Positions 7,867 to 16,925 of a stretch of 39,671 nt of DNA are shown in pieces. A model generated the notes under the pieces. It worked only from the letters and a program-made list of their open reading frames with translations. It had not been told where the DNA came from and did no database searches. The stretch's first letter is position 1, and every line of letters starts with the position of its first letter. Made by a program: the position numbers and the translations under genes. This stretch comes from Corynebacterium sp. HMSC036D02. Its GTDB lineage: Bacteria; Actinomycetota; Actinomycetes; Mycobacteriales; Mycobacteriaceae. The DNA lies in assembly GCF_001836165.1 (NCBI RefSeq), contig NZ_KV827663.1, positions 1 to 39,671 on the forward strand. The letters run 5' to 3'.

Positions 7867-9051
7867 ATGAGTCTGTTTTCCCGTAACACCGATCTGCCTG
7901 GAGAACACGGCGCGCTGCGTGATTGCACCCCGGGTGGCAAAGGCATGAAGAAGTTTAGCGCTGGTGACTTCGCCGTCATCAACGCTGCCAATATTTCCCG
8001 CCAAGAGGCCCAGACCCTCGTGGACATGAAGCCGGCCGCCGTTATCAATGTCGCCGAGTTTTCCACTGGTTCTATCCCGAACTATGGCCCGCATATGCTT
8101 CTCGACGCCGACGTCACCCTCGTTGAGGGCGTCGGTCAAGACTTCGTGAGCAACTTCAAGGATGGAAAGAAGGCACGACTCACTGAGGACGGCGCGATTT
8201 ATTCTGGTGATACCCAGCTGTCCTCCGGAACGGTAGTTACTCGTGACCGTGCGGAGAAGAATTTCGCTTCTGCCCAACAGGAACTCATCGACCACATGGA
8301 GGCATATTTCGGCAACTCCATCGAGTTCATTCACTCCGAGGGGCCCCTGCTCATTGACGGCCTGGGCGTACCCGATGCGGGTTCCGACATGGCTGGCCGT
8401 AAAGTACTCGTGGTTTCGCCCTCCGAGGAACACCGTAAGAAGCTGACACTTCTGCGCAATTTCATCCGCGAGTATGAACCCATCATCATTGGCGTGGATT
8501 CTGCAGCCGATACGTTGGTAGAGCTGGGCTACCAGCCCCACTTCATCGTGGGAAACCCCTCCGAGGTGAGCTCGGAAACCTTGCGCAGCGGCGCCCAGGT
8601 CATTCTTCCCGCTGAGCCAGACGGGACTGCTGAAGGGCTTGAGCGCATTCAGGATCTGGGGATCGGCGCGATGACTTTCCCGGCAGCTACGGACTCAGCC
8701 ACCGACCTTGCCCTTCTGTTAGCGGACTACCACGAAGCCCAGATGATCGTGCAGGTCGGGGGAGCCCTCGATCTCGATGACATCTTCGCCAATGAGCCGA
8801 ATGCTACGCCGGCGGCCTTGCTGTGCCACATGAAGGCAGGAACGCGCCTGGTGGATGCGGACGCTGTTATTAACCTCTATACTGCGCCGAATTCCGGCGC
8901 TATGGGGTGGCTGTGGGCGCTGCTCGGCATTCTCGTGGCGCTCGCCGTGGTTATTCTGATCGTCGGCTTGGGGGGCGACGAATCCTTCCTCCAGAACTTG
9001 ATCGATACCTGGAATAACTTCGCATTGAGCGTGCAGGGGTGGTTCAAGTGA
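7867..9051 (+). CDS. steA: SteA, cell-separation protein of the RipC-FtsEX pathway
   Basis: The 394-residue product matches the corynebacterial SteA family. Its large cytoplasmic N-terminal part resembles thiamin pyrophosphokinase-type folds (LLIDGLGVPDAGSD, VGGALDLDDIF). It ends in one membrane helix (about 346-370, WLWALLGILVALAVVILIVGL) and a short outer tail. In C. glutamicum SteA and SteB were identified as septum-localised factors acting with the RipC peptidoglycan hydrolase in daughter-cell separation. An AGGGGAAA ribosome site precedes ATG 7867. The stop overlaps the steB start (TGATG), so the pair is cotranslated. Confidence 0.88.
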   Translation: MSLFSRNTDLPGEHGALRDCTPGGKGMKKFSAGDFAVINAANISRQEAQTLVDMKPAAVINVAEFSTGSIPNYGPHMLLDADVTLVEGVGQDFVSNFKDGKKARLTEDGAIYSGDTQLSSGTVVTRDRAEKNFASAQQELIDHMEAYFGNSIEFIHSEGPLLIDGLGVPDAGSDMAGRKVLVVSPSEEHRKKLTLLRNFIREYEPIIIGVDSAADTLVELGYQPHFIVGNPSEVSSETLRSGAQVILPAEPDGTAEGLERIQDLGIGAMTFPAATDSATDLALLLADYHEAQMIVQVGGALDLDDIFANEPNATPAALLCHMKAGTRLVDADAVINLYTAPNSGAMGWLWALLGILVALAVVILIVGLGGDESFLQNLIDTWNNFALSVQGWFK

Positions 9052-10010
9052 TGATGTCGCCTAAATCCTTGGTCGTTGCCGGGCTCGGTTTCGGCGCAGC
9101 ACTAGGCATCGCGCTCGGCACACTGGTGATCGCCCCCAACATGGATTCCGCCCCGGGCCCCGGAGGTGAATCCACTGATGAGGTGCGGGAAAAGTACAGC
9201 GAGCTGGTGATGGACAATAATATTGCAGAGGCCCAGTTGGACTCTGCGGATTCCGTCATGGGCGAACTCGGCCGTTTCGTGGTCGATGGAACCCTAGTCC
9301 AGCGCCCAGTCATGGTGCTGAGCATGCCTGATGCTGATGATGCCGACGTTAAGGCCGTGAAGGATCTGTTGGGGTCAGCGGATTCCACCGACGCCGGAAG
9401 CATCAAGCTGACCGACAAATTCCTTGCCCAAGATTCGGCAGACAAGCTCCTGTCCCTCGTGACCTCTACCTTGCCGGCCGGTGCGAAGCTCGACAAGAAG
9501 AAGGTCGATGCCGGTACTCATTCCGGCCAAGCTCTCGCCGCGGGCCTGCTGATGGATGCTAAGACCACCCAGCCTCTTGCCAGCGTGGAGGACCGGGCCA
9601 CCTTGCTGCGTGCCCTGCGCGATGCCGGCTATATCGACTACAAAGACGGGACTATCCTTCCCGCTCAAGCAGTCGTTGTCGTGGGCGGCGGCTTGGTCCC
9701 GGGTGATGATGAGAACAGCGCTGCTAAGAAGTACGCTATCGATACCACCGTCAAATTCCTTGAAGGTTTTGGTTCCGTAGACACCGCTATGGTCTATGCC
9801 GGTCGCGTACAATCTGCCGGCGATGATGGAGTCTTGGATAAGCTTCGTGCCGCCAAGACAGGAATCAGCACTGTGGATTCCATCGATCACCCAGTGTCCC
9901 AGATGGCTACAGTCCTGGCGGTCAAGGAACAGCTGGATGGCGGTAAGGGCGTCTACGGTTCTGCGGCGAATGCTGAAGGCGCAGCGCCGGCGCTGCCGAA
10001 GGACCTCTAG
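9051..10010 (+). CDS. steB: SteB, membrane partner of SteA (copper-transporter/MctB-like family)
   Basis: The 319-residue product has one N-terminal membrane helix (about 6-28, SLVVAGLGFGAALGIALGTLVIAP). A coiled-coil-prone region (EVREKYSELVMDNNIAEAQ) and a long extracytoplasmic domain follow. Automatic pipelines often call the family copper transporter after mycobacterial MctB; in C. glutamicum the steA-linked member is the SteB cell-separation factor. No obvious metal-binding Cys/His/Met cluster is visible here, which favours SteB. In-frame GTG codons at 9039 and 9048 are alternative starts. I chose ATG 9051, which overlaps the steA stop by one base and has AGGGG at 9035-9039. Confidence 0.85.
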   Translation: MMSPKSLVVAGLGFGAALGIALGTLVIAPNMDSAPGPGGESTDEVREKYSELVMDNNIAEAQLDSADSVMGELGRFVVDGTLVQRPVMVLSMPDADDADVKAVKDLLGSADSTDAGSIKLTDKFLAQDSADKLLSLVTSTLPAGAKLDKKKVDAGTHSGQALAAGLLMDAKTTQPLASVEDRATLLRALRDAGYIDYKDGTILPAQAVVVVGGGLVPGDDENSAAKKYAIDTTVKFLEGFGSVDTAMVYAGRVQSAGDDGVLDKLRAAKTGISTVDSIDHPVSQMATVLAVKEQLDGGKGVYGSAANAEGAAPALPKDL

Positions 10011-10649
10011 ATGTCACACGAGTTTCGCACGGTAGGTAGCGAGCTGCTTGTCGACGCCCCCATCATCGCCGTTCGTCGCGATGACGTCATCATGCCAGGG
10101 GAGGTAGTAGCGCAGCGTGAGATTGTAGAGCACCTCGGCGCTGTCGCCGTTGTGGCCTTGGACGAGAGCAACCGGGTCGCGATGGTGGAGCAGTACCGCC
10201 ATAGCGTCGCCAAGCGCCTGTGGGAGCTACCGGCTGGATTACTCGACGTCAAGGGTGAAGATGAGCTCAGCGGCGCGCAACGCGAGCTCCAGGAGGAGGC
10301 CGGGCTAGCCGCCGAAGATTGGGTAGTTCTGACCGATTTGGTGACCTCCCCGGGCTTCTGTGAGGAAGCCGTGCGCGTCTTCTTAGCGCGGGGCCTGTCC
10401 TCCGTGGAGAAGCTCGCAGCGGAAGGCGATGAAGAAGCGGACATGGGTTTCGCCTGGGTGCTCCTCGATGAGGCCGTCGAGTGGATCCTCGCGGGGGAGA
10501 TTGTGAACTCGATTGCGGTGGCGGGAATTCTCGCAGCTTATGCCTGTGTGCAAGAGGGGCGCACGGCGCGCTCGGTTGATGCGCCCTTCGAGCTGCGCCC
10601 GCAATCCCTAGCGCAACGGCGCCCTGGACCGGATCTGAAGAAGCTGTGA
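10011..10649 (+). CDS. Nudix hydrolase, ADP-ribose pyrophosphatase type
   Basis: The 212-residue product has the Nudix signature around residues 76-99, ending in RELQEEAGL, preceded by WELPAGLLD as in ADP-ribose pyrophosphatases. There is one extra residue between the first glycine and the first glutamate compared with the canonical GX5E spacing. The likely reaction is ADP-ribose to AMP and ribose 5-phosphate, in the cytoplasm. The start follows the steB stop directly, with AAGGACC as ribosome site. The stop overlaps the xerD start by four bases (GTGA). A Nudix gene just before xerD is the usual actinobacterial arrangement. Confidence 0.92.
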   Translation: MSHEFRTVGSELLVDAPIIAVRRDDVIMPGEVVAQREIVEHLGAVAVVALDESNRVAMVEQYRHSVAKRLWELPAGLLDVKGEDELSGAQRELQEEAGLAAEDWVVLTDLVTSPGFCEEAVRVFLARGLSSVEKLAAEGDEEADMGFAWVLLDEAVEWILAGEIVNSIAVAGILAAYACVQEGRTARSVDAPFELRPQSLAQRRPGPDLKKL

Positions 10650-11569
10650 CGCCGTCAAGCTCCGCCGCAGCTGCGGGAGAAGCATGGTTGATGCACCTCA
10701 TGGTGGAAAAAGGTGCCTCAAAGAACACGGTGAGCAACTACCGCCGAGATATCAATCGCTATGTTGATTGGCTCGCGGGATCCGGCATCACGGACCTACG
10801 TCGGGGGACCCGCGCGCACGTGGAAAACTACCTCGTTTTTCTCCGAGAATCTTTAGCACAGTCCTCTGCAAGCCGCGCACTGATTGTGGCGCGCGGCTTG
10901 CACAAGTTTGCGCTAGCGGAGGGGATGATTGAGGAGGATGTGGCGGCGGAAGTGTCCCCGCCCAAGCGGGCGCAAGCATTGCCAGAAACACTCAGCGTGC
11001 ACGACGTCGAGGCTCTCCTCAACGCTATCCCCACCGATGAATCCGCAACACCCGTTGATATTCGGGATCGCGCCCTTTTGGAAATGCTGTATGGAACGGG
11101 AGCCCGTATTTCCGAAGTGATTTCGCTGAGCGTGGACGATGTAACGGGTGAGGGACCGACGTCGGTACGTGACATCCTCGTGCTCAGCGGCAAAGGCGAT
11201 AAGCAGCGCCTGGTTCCGCTGGGCTCGCATGCGGTGAAAGCGGTGGAGAACTACCTGGTGCGTGCCCGACCGGTTTTGGCAACGGGGGCCTCCCACGCCT
11301 TATTCCTCAACACTCGGGGAAGGGCTTTGTCGCGGCAAAGCGCCTGGGCTGCGATCAAGACCGCAGCGCAGCGTGCGCACCTGAGCACGAAGATTTCCCC
11401 GCACACTTTGCGGCATTCTTTTGCTACCCACCTGCTAGAAGGCGGGGCGGATGTGCGTACCGTGCAGGAGCTCTTGGGGCATTCTTCGGTGACGACAACA
11501 CAGATCTACACGCACGTGACCGCGGATTCGCTCCGCGAGGTATGGCACACTGCGCACCCGCGTGCCTAG
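10646..11569 (+). CDS. xerD: site-specific tyrosine recombinase XerD
   Basis: With XerC, this enzyme resolves chromosome dimers at dif near the terminus during division. The 307-residue product has an N-terminal SAM-like core-binding domain (about 15-100). Its catalytic domain carries all expected residues: Arg154 (TGARISEV), Lys183 (SGKGDKQR), His253 and Arg256 ([12 protein letters not shown]), His279 (LLGHSS) and the nucleophile Tyr288 (TQIYTHV). Length is normal. The GTG start overlaps the Nudix stop. Confidence 0.95.
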   Translation: MTPSSSAAAAGEAWLMHLMVEKGASKNTVSNYRRDINRYVDWLAGSGITDLRRGTRAHVENYLVFLRESLAQSSASRALIVARGLHKFALAEGMIEEDVAAEVSPPKRAQALPETLSVHDVEALLNAIPTDESATPVDIRDRALLEMLYGTGARISEVISLSVDDVTGEGPTSVRDILVLSGKGDKQRLVPLGSHAVKAVENYLVRARPVLATGASHALFLNTRGRALSRQSAWAAIKTAAQRAHLSTKISPHTLRHSFATHLLEGGADVRTVQELLGHSSVTTTQIYTHVTADSLREVWHTAHPRA

Positions 11570-11613
11570 GGCACCTAGAATCATCACGACGTCTAGCAAT
11601 GAAAAGGATTCTT

Positions 11614-12729
11614 ATGGCTTCAACCGCATCTTTCTCCCGAACTTATCGCGGGATGGCTCTAGCCTTCGCGCTCACCGTAGCCCCGCTGTCCGGTATCGTC
11701 GCCGGCCCAGTGAGCGGGAAGGGTGAAATAGCTGGGTTTGGGGCGGCGGTTGCGCACGCGCAAGATACCACCATCCCGGTGCCGGCTGGTCAGACGACAA
11801 CCGTCTCCTTGCCTGTGCCTGTCGACGTCAACGTGGCCTCCGATGGGTGGAATGTGAGCGCTTCTGGTGGTACTGCAACGGTGACCGCGCCGGCAGCTGG
11901 AGGGCAAATCAGTGTTCCGGTGACCTACCAGGGCGTAACCGTGACTATCGTGCTCGTGGCAGATGCTGAGGTAACCGCCGAGGATCTCAATGATGCGGCT
12001 GAAAGCGGCGATCCGGACAGCCTCGGAGGGGGTCAGCAGAACCCAGGTGGCGCGGATAGTCTTGGGGGTAACAGGGATCCTCAGGGCAGCACAGGCGGAG
12101 ATGAAAAAGAAGGCGGAAATGATCCTGCTACCGGCGGCTCGGTGCCTGCCACAGATGGCGGTGGCCAAGGACAAGAGCGCGCTCTGCGCACTGGCCGCGG
12201 CTGGGAGGGCGTCGATGATTCCCACACGGCCTATGTCAACCTGGAATCCACGATCGACGGACAGACAATTACTGCCAAGCTTGGGTTCAAGCAGGCTCTA
12301 GATCTGTACAACCGCTTCAAGCATCTTGAGGATGACGGGGTCACGCTGCGCTACCTCAATGCGGAGGGCGAGTTTGTGGAAGGCGTGAAGCGCGAGATCG
12401 ATAAAGGCTCGCGCACGATGACTTTGACCTATCCAGAAGGTACGGAGCCCGACAATCCTTTCATCATGCAGTTCTTTAATAAGGACACTCAGTCCGCGGA
12501 GCTGGTAGTGACGCTTACGGATCCGACTCGTGAGAACGCTAGTGAGGTACCGCCGGAACAGCAGCTTGATTCTGATGGCGCTAACGGGTCTGACAGCGCG
12601 GAACAGGAGAGCTCGGGAGTGGGAGCTGGCGTGCTCGCAGCGGGCATTGTGGGCATCGGGATCATCGCTCTCATCGTCGGGTTCGTCGTGAAGAGGCGCC
12701 GCTCGACGTCAAAGGAAGAGCTTTCTTAA
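11614..12729 (+). CDS. secreted, C-terminally membrane-anchored surface protein, unknown function
   Basis: The 371-residue product is not recognised. Residues about 1-49 look like a signal peptide ending in VAHAQ. A beta-rich Thr/Val segment follows (TIPVPAGQTTTVSLPVPVDV), then a Gly/Asn/Asp-rich linker with a repeated DSLGG unit (about 135-190), and a mixed domain (YVNLESTIDGQTITAKLGF ... SAELVVTLTD). It ends in a C-terminal helix (about 336-358) with the positive stop signal KRRRS. No LPXTG sortase motif is visible, so anchoring would be by the helix. I chose ATG 11614 because AAAAGGA lies six bases before it; ATG 11599 is an alternative. Its place between xerD and pldP suggests an envelope role, but that is inference. 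Confidence 0.75.
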   Translation: MASTASFSRTYRGMALAFALTVAPLSGIVAGPVSGKGEIAGFGAAVAHAQDTTIPVPAGQTTTVSLPVPVDVNVASDGWNVSASGGTATVTAPAAGGQISVPVTYQGVTVTIVLVADAEVTAEDLNDAAESGDPDSLGGGQQNPGGADSLGGNRDPQGSTGGDEKEGGNDPATGGSVPATDGGGQGQERALRTGRGWEGVDDSHTAYVNLESTIDGQTITAKLGFKQALDLYNRFKHLEDDGVTLRYLNAEGEFVEGVKREIDKGSRTMTLTYPEGTEPDNPFIMQFFNKDTQSAELVVTLTDPTRENASEVPPEQQLDSDGANGSDSAEQESSGVGAGVLAAGIVGIGIIALIVGFVVKRRRSTSKEELS

Positions 12730-12766
12730 TCTAGGCTGCAGTCTTTATTCTGTGGTTAGCGCTAGC

Positions 12767-12805
12767 TATAATCGCGACACGGGCGCCCAAGGGGTACCCT
12801 ATAAT
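12767..12805 (+). promoter_or_regulatory. two candidate -10 elements upstream of pldP
   Basis: Two perfect TATAAT hexamers occur at 12767-12772 and 12800-12805 in the 164-base gap before pldP. Good -35 matches are not obvious for either. They would start transcripts about 115 and 80 bases before the GTG at 12894, making this the main promoter for pldP-scpA-scpB and perhaps beyond. Confidence 0.6.
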
Positions 12806-12893
12806 CACAAGGATGTAAGAATGTAGCGCCGGTCGGGGCTGCAGTGTCGAAGCGGAAAGGCCGCAGAAGGCCGTACAGGTCAAGGAAGCAGGT

Positions 12894-13772
12894 GTGACTG
12901 TGAGCGACGAGGGACTGTTTGAGGCCTCGGAAACACAGGTCGGGTTGACCGGCCGCCCACTGCGGGAGCTTCCGGAACCAGAGCCGTTGGAAAAGCATGG
13001 TCCCGCGACAATCATCTCCATGTGCAACCAGAAGGGTGGCGTGGGAAAGACCACGTCCACTATTAACATGGGCGCATGTTTGGCAGAACTCGGGCGTAAA
13101 GTCCTCCTCGTTGACTTGGATCCCCAGGGTGCTCTTTCGGCCGGTCTGGGTCTGACCCACGACCAGATTCAAGACACCATTTATGACGTCATGCTCGACA
13201 GTGAGGTCTCGGTGCACTCAGCCATTGTGCATACCGGTGTGGCGGGGCTCGACCTTGTCCCGGCCAATATCGACCTGTCCGCCGCGGAAATCCAGATGGT
13301 CAATGAGGTAGGCCGCGAGCACACTCTGGCCCGCGCGCTGCGTCCTGTGCGCAAGGACTATGACTTCATCATCATTGACTGCCAGCCTTCCCTGGGCCTG
13401 CTGACCGTCAACGCCTTGGCTTGTTCGCAGGGCGTCATCATTCCTATGGAATGCGAGTTCTTCTCCCTGCGTGGTCTCGCTTTGTTGACCGACACTGTGG
13501 AAAAGGTGGCCGACCGAATCAATTTCGACCTCGAGATCATGGGCATTTTGGTCACCATGTTTGATCGCCGCACCCGCCACGCGCGCGAGGTTATGGACCG
13601 TGTGGTGGAGTACTTCGGTGACAAGGTTTTCGACACAGTGATTACCCGCACCGTGCGTTTCCCCGAGACATCTGTCGCCGGCGAGCCTATTACTACGTGG
13701 GCCCCGAGCTCCCAGGCGGCCAAGCAGTACCGCGACCTGGCTAAAGAGGTCATTGAGCGGGCTAACGGCTAG
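12894..13772 (+). CDS. pldP: orphan ParA-family ATPase, PldP type
   Basis: The 292-residue product has a polar leader of about 38 residues, then the deviant Walker A KGGVGKTT at 47-54. It also has VDLDPQGALSAGLG, the IIDCQPSLGLLTVNAL switch/Walker B region, and a C-terminal part ending in AKQYRDLAKEV, all as in ParA/Soj. No parB or parS cluster is next to it. In C. glutamicum an orphan ParA-like protein encoded next to scpA (PldP) localises to septa and affects division-site placement, and this gene is in the same position. AAGGAAGCAGG precedes GTG 12894. It probably works with condensin (ScpAB) encoded just downstream. Confidence 0.85.
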   Translation: MTVSDEGLFEASETQVGLTGRPLRELPEPEPLEKHGPATIISMCNQKGGVGKTTSTINMGACLAELGRKVLLVDLDPQGALSAGLGLTHDQIQDTIYDVMLDSEVSVHSAIVHTGVAGLDLVPANIDLSAAEIQMVNEVGREHTLARALRPVRKDYDFIIIDCQPSLGLLTVNALACSQGVIIPMECEFFSLRGLALLTDTVEKVADRINFDLEIMGILVTMFDRRTRHAREVMDRVVEYFGDKVFDTVITRTVRFPETSVAGEPITTWAPSSQAAKQYRDLAKEVIERANG

Positions 13773-13781
13773 CCAGCTACT

Positions 13782-14579
13782 ATGACCCAACCGGAGATCA
13801 CCGGCTTTCGCATCGCGCTGGGCAACTTCGAGGGCCCGTTCGATCTGCTGCTCCAGCTGATTCAAGCAAAGAAGCTGGACGTTACGGAAGTGGCGCTGTC
13901 TGAAGTCACTGACGAGTTTGTGGCTTATACACGTGCGCTGGGAGAAACTGCGGACTTGGATGAGACCACGGAGTTCCTCCTCATTGCCGCAACACTCCTG
14001 GACCTGAAGGCAGCGCGTTTGCTACCGCGCGGCGAGGTTGATGATTTGGAGGACCTCGAGCTTCTGGAGACCCGCGATCTGCTTTTCGCGCGTTTGCTGC
14101 AGTACAAGGCCTATAAACAAGTAGCCGACCAGTTCGCGCAGTGGCAGCGTGCTGCCCAGCGGCGCTATCCGCGGGCGGTGGCAATGGAGGAGCGCTTTAG
14201 TGATCTCCTCCCGCCGGTGAAGCTGGGACACACCCCAGCGAGCTTCGCAGAGCTGGCCGCGGGTGTCTTCCGTCCCAAGCCGCCGGAGGAGGTCGCGACT
14301 GGGCACGTCCACCAAGTTGCCGTTTCTGTGCCGGAGCAGGCTGGAAAGATCCTCACTACGCTCAAGCTGCTGGGCACGGGGCAGTGGATGAGCTTCGATG
14401 CCTTAACGAGGGACTGTACCGTCTCTATGGAAGTCGTCGGCCGCTTCCTAGCGTTGCTAGAGCTGTATAAAGCCAAGGCTGTGGACGCTTCCCAGCCGGA
14501 ATCCTTGGGGCCGCTCGAACTATCGTGGACTGGGCTCGACGTAGATCCCGCCGTGGTCGCAGCGGCGAACTGGGATTAA
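13782..14579 (+). CDS. scpA: segregation and condensation protein ScpA
   Basis: ScpA is the kleisin that bridges SMC heads and, with ScpB, forms the bacterial condensin. The 265-residue product has the typical N-terminus FEGPFDLLLQLIQAKKLDV, followed by DETTEFLLIAATLLDLKA and ELLETRDLLFARLLQYKAYK. The C-terminal winged-helix segment includes FDALTRDCTVSMEVVGRFLALLELYK. Length is normal. The ribosome site before ATG 13782 is weak. The gap to pldP is nine bases and to scpB sixteen, so the three form one unit. Confidence 0.94.
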   Translation: MTQPEITGFRIALGNFEGPFDLLLQLIQAKKLDVTEVALSEVTDEFVAYTRALGETADLDETTEFLLIAATLLDLKAARLLPRGEVDDLEDLELLETRDLLFARLLQYKAYKQVADQFAQWQRAAQRRYPRAVAMEERFSDLLPPVKLGHTPASFAELAAGVFRPKPPEEVATGHVHQVAVSVPEQAGKILTTLKLLGTGQWMSFDALTRDCTVSMEVVGRFLALLELYKAKAVDASQPESLGPLELSWTGLDVDPAVVAAANWD

Positions 14580-14595
14580 GGTACGCTACCGAAAC

Positions 14596-15210
14596 ATGGA
14601 CGACACGTCATCCCCGGCACCTAGCGAAGCGGCTCCCTCCAACGTGCAGCGCGCTTTGCCCTTCATCCCGCAGCTGCGCTCACGCCTCGAATCGATACTC
14701 CTCGTCGTCGACTCGCCTGCGAGCGTGGAAGAGCTGGCCCGCGTGTTGGACGCGGAGCCCACTGTTGTTAGCGATACTTTGCGGGCTGTGGAACGGGAAC
14801 TGACCGAGCGTGGTTCCGGAATCGACCTGCGTGAGACACCCGAGGGGTGGCGCTTCTATACGCGTAAAGAGAACGCAGATGCCGTCGAGCAGTTTGTTCT
14901 CGATGGCACCCAAACCAAACTCTCCCGCGCTGCCCTCGAAACCTTGGCGGTCATCGCATACCGCCAGCCGGTAACCCGAGCTCAAGTCGCAGGTGTTCGC
15001 GGCGTAAACGTTGATGGAGTCGTCCGGACACTATTGTTGCGTGGACTCATTCGGGAGATAGAAAGCCCTGAGCCCTCTGTGGGACATGCGCACCAGTATG
15101 AGACTACTGAGCTCTTCCTCGAGCTACTCGGCATTGATTCTCTTGAGCGCCTTCCGGATCTTGCTCCACTGCTGCCAGACATCGAGCAGATCGACGAGGA
15201 CTACTCATAA
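14596..15210 (+). CDS. scpB: segregation and condensation protein ScpB
   Basis: This is the kleisin-associated winged-helix partner of ScpA. After about 28 variable residues the 204-residue product shows the paired winged-helix domains: SILLVVDSPASVEELARVLD ... GWRFYTR, then LSRAALETLAVIAYRQPVTR and VRTLLLRGLIREI, which are family signatures. The C-terminal tail is acidic. It lies sixteen bases after scpA. Its partner smc is not in the window. Confidence 0.94.
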   Translation: MDDTSSPAPSEAAPSNVQRALPFIPQLRSRLESILLVVDSPASVEELARVLDAEPTVVSDTLRAVERELTERGSGIDLRETPEGWRFYTRKENADAVEQFVLDGTQTKLSRAALETLAVIAYRQPVTRAQVAGVRGVNVDGVVRTLLLRGLIREIESPEPSVGHAHQYETTELFLELLGIDSLERLPDLAPLLPDIEQIDEDYS

Positions 15211-15297
15211 AGGCATACTCTGCGGTAGGATTGCGGCCGGACAGAGGCGTGATTTCACGCCGAGCAAATTGAAGAACTATTGAGAGGACACACTCCC

Positions 15298-16215
15298 GTG
15301 ACTCCACCCGCTCGCCGCGACGGCACACCGGAAAAGAAGAAGCGTGACAGCGACATGATCGTCTCGAACGCTAAGCCGGCTCGCCACCAGCATGTAAAGA
15401 AGAAGACCACCGCAGATTCCATCGCCCGAGAGCTGGGCGCGGATTGGCTGGTAGACGGCAACAACACAAAGAATCCCCAGAACCAAGGCGAACGCCTCCA
15501 AAAGGTGTTGGCCAAGGCCGGCGTTGCTTCGCGCCGCCACGCTGAGATCCTGATCGATGAGGGCCGCGTCGAGGTCAACGGTCAGGTCATCATCAAGCAG
15601 GGCACCCGCGTGGATCCCAACAAGGACGTCATCCGGGTGGACGGCACCCGCATCAACGTCAACGAAGAGACACAGTACTTCGTGCTCAACAAGCCCCGCG
15701 GGATGCAGTCCACCATGTCGGATGACATGGGCCGGCCTTGCGTGGGTGATGTCGTGGCTGATCGCGTCGTGGCAGGTCAGCGCCTATTCCATGTCGGACG
15801 TCTTGACGCCGACACCGAGGGTCTCCTTTTGCTGACCAACGACGGCGAACTTGCTAACCGCCTCATGCACCCCAAATACGAGGTCACCAAGACGTACTTG
15901 GCCACAGTGCTGGGGGAGGCCGATAAGAAGCTCGTTCGTCAACTGCGCGAGGGCATCGAATTAGAAGATGGCTTGGCGCAGGCAGACTATGTCCAAATCG
16001 TGGACAAGAACCAGGGCTATTCGCTGGTGCGTGTCGAACTGCACGAGGGACGCAAGCACATCGTTCGCCGCATGTTGAAGGAAGCCGGCTACCCAGTGCA
16101 GCGCCTCGTGCGCACGAAGCTTCACACAGTACAGCTGGGTGATATGAAGCCTGGCTCCCTGCGTGCTCTGAACTCCAATGAATTGACCAGCCTGTACAAG
16201 GCGGTGGGGATGTAA
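15298..16215 (+). CDS. rluB: 23S rRNA pseudouridine synthase RluB
   Basis: The family converts U2605 (E. coli numbering) in 23S rRNA to pseudouridine. From GTG 15298 the product has 305 residues. It has a lysine-rich leader of about 65 residues and an S4 domain (ERLQKVLAKAGVASRRHAE). The catalytic domain contains the active aspartate in GRLDADTEGLLLLTNDGEL and the late motif EGRKHIVRRMLKEAGYPV. The frame is open to TTG 15280, but GAGAGGACA then lies inside it; as a ribosome site it points to GTG 15298. The stop overlaps the cmk start (TAATG). Confidence 0.93.
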   Translation: MTPPARRDGTPEKKKRDSDMIVSNAKPARHQHVKKKTTADSIARELGADWLVDGNNTKNPQNQGERLQKVLAKAGVASRRHAEILIDEGRVEVNGQVIIKQGTRVDPNKDVIRVDGTRINVNEETQYFVLNKPRGMQSTMSDDMGRPCVGDVVADRVVAGQRLFHVGRLDADTEGLLLLTNDGELANRLMHPKYEVTKTYLATVLGEADKKLVRQLREGIELEDGLAQADYVQIVDKNQGYSLVRVELHEGRKHIVRRMLKEAGYPVQRLVRTKLHTVQLGDMKPGSLRALNSNELTSLYKAVGM

Positions 16216-16925
16216 TGATTTCAAATATGCCTAATCAAGGTCTCATCTTGGCTGTGGATGGTCCTTCCGGAACCGGTAAGTCCACAACGTGCCGCGCGCT
16301 GGCCAAGCAGCTTGAGGCGAAGTATGTCGATACTGGGGCCATGTACCGCGTGGCTACTCTGGCTGTACTGCGCGCAGGGGTGGACCCGGTAGATACTGAC
16401 GCGGTGATTGCCGCGACTGCAGACCTTCCCCTTGAGGTCTCCGATGACCCTGATTCCACCCAGGTTATCTTCGATGGCGAGGATGTCTCCCGCGTCATCC
16501 GTGAGGACGAGGTCACCCGTAATGTGTCGGCGGTATCGGCAATCCCGGAAGTACGTCAGAACCTCGTCGAACTGCAGCGGAAGCTGGCCGCACAGGCGCA
16601 CCGCGCGATTGTTGAGGGACGTGACATCGGCACTGTCGTTCTCGCGGATGCCCCCGCGAAGGCGTATATGACGGCCAGTGCCGAGGTCCGCGCGCAGCGT
16701 CGCCACGACCAGAATCTCGCTGCCGGCATTGAATCGGATTTTGACACAGTGCTTGCCGACGTCGAACGACGCGACGCCGCAGACTCCTCCCGCGCCACCT
16801 CGCCGTTGCGCCCGGCCGAAGACGCAGTGCTTGTGGATACGTCCGAGATGACCCGCAAGGAAGTCCTCGACGCACTCATCGCCGTCGTGAAAGAATCGGC
16901 TGCAAAGGAGGCCTCGAATGACTAA
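16215..16925 (+). CDS. cmk: cytidylate kinase
   Basis: This enzyme phosphorylates CMP and dCMP to the diphosphates. The 236-residue product has the P-loop [16 protein letters not shown] at about 15-30, YVDTGAMYR, the long CMP-binding insert, and [23 protein letters not shown] with the catalytic lid region [17 protein letters not shown] 16215 overlaps the rluB stop by one base. ATG 16227 is an alternative start that would begin [12 protein letters not shown]. The end overlaps der by eight bases. Confidence 0.95.
   Translation: MISNMPNQGLILAVDGPSGTGKSTTCRALAKQLEAKYVDTGAMYRVATLAVLRAGVDPVDTDAVIAATADLPLEVSDDPDSTQVIFDGEDVSRVIREDEVTRNVSAVSAIPEVRQNLVELQRKLAAQAHRAIVEGRDIGTVVLADAPAKAYMTASAEVRAQRRHDQNLAAGIESDFDTVLADVERRDAADSSRATSPLRPAEDAVLVDTSEMTRKEVLDALIAVVKESAAKEASND

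Noticed and set aside
7861..8541. 226-codon minus-strand frame
   Set aside because: Fully antisense to steA; no recognisable domain.
13218..13865. 215-codon minus-strand frame
   Set aside because: Antisense to pldP; His/Gln/Val-rich shadow composition.
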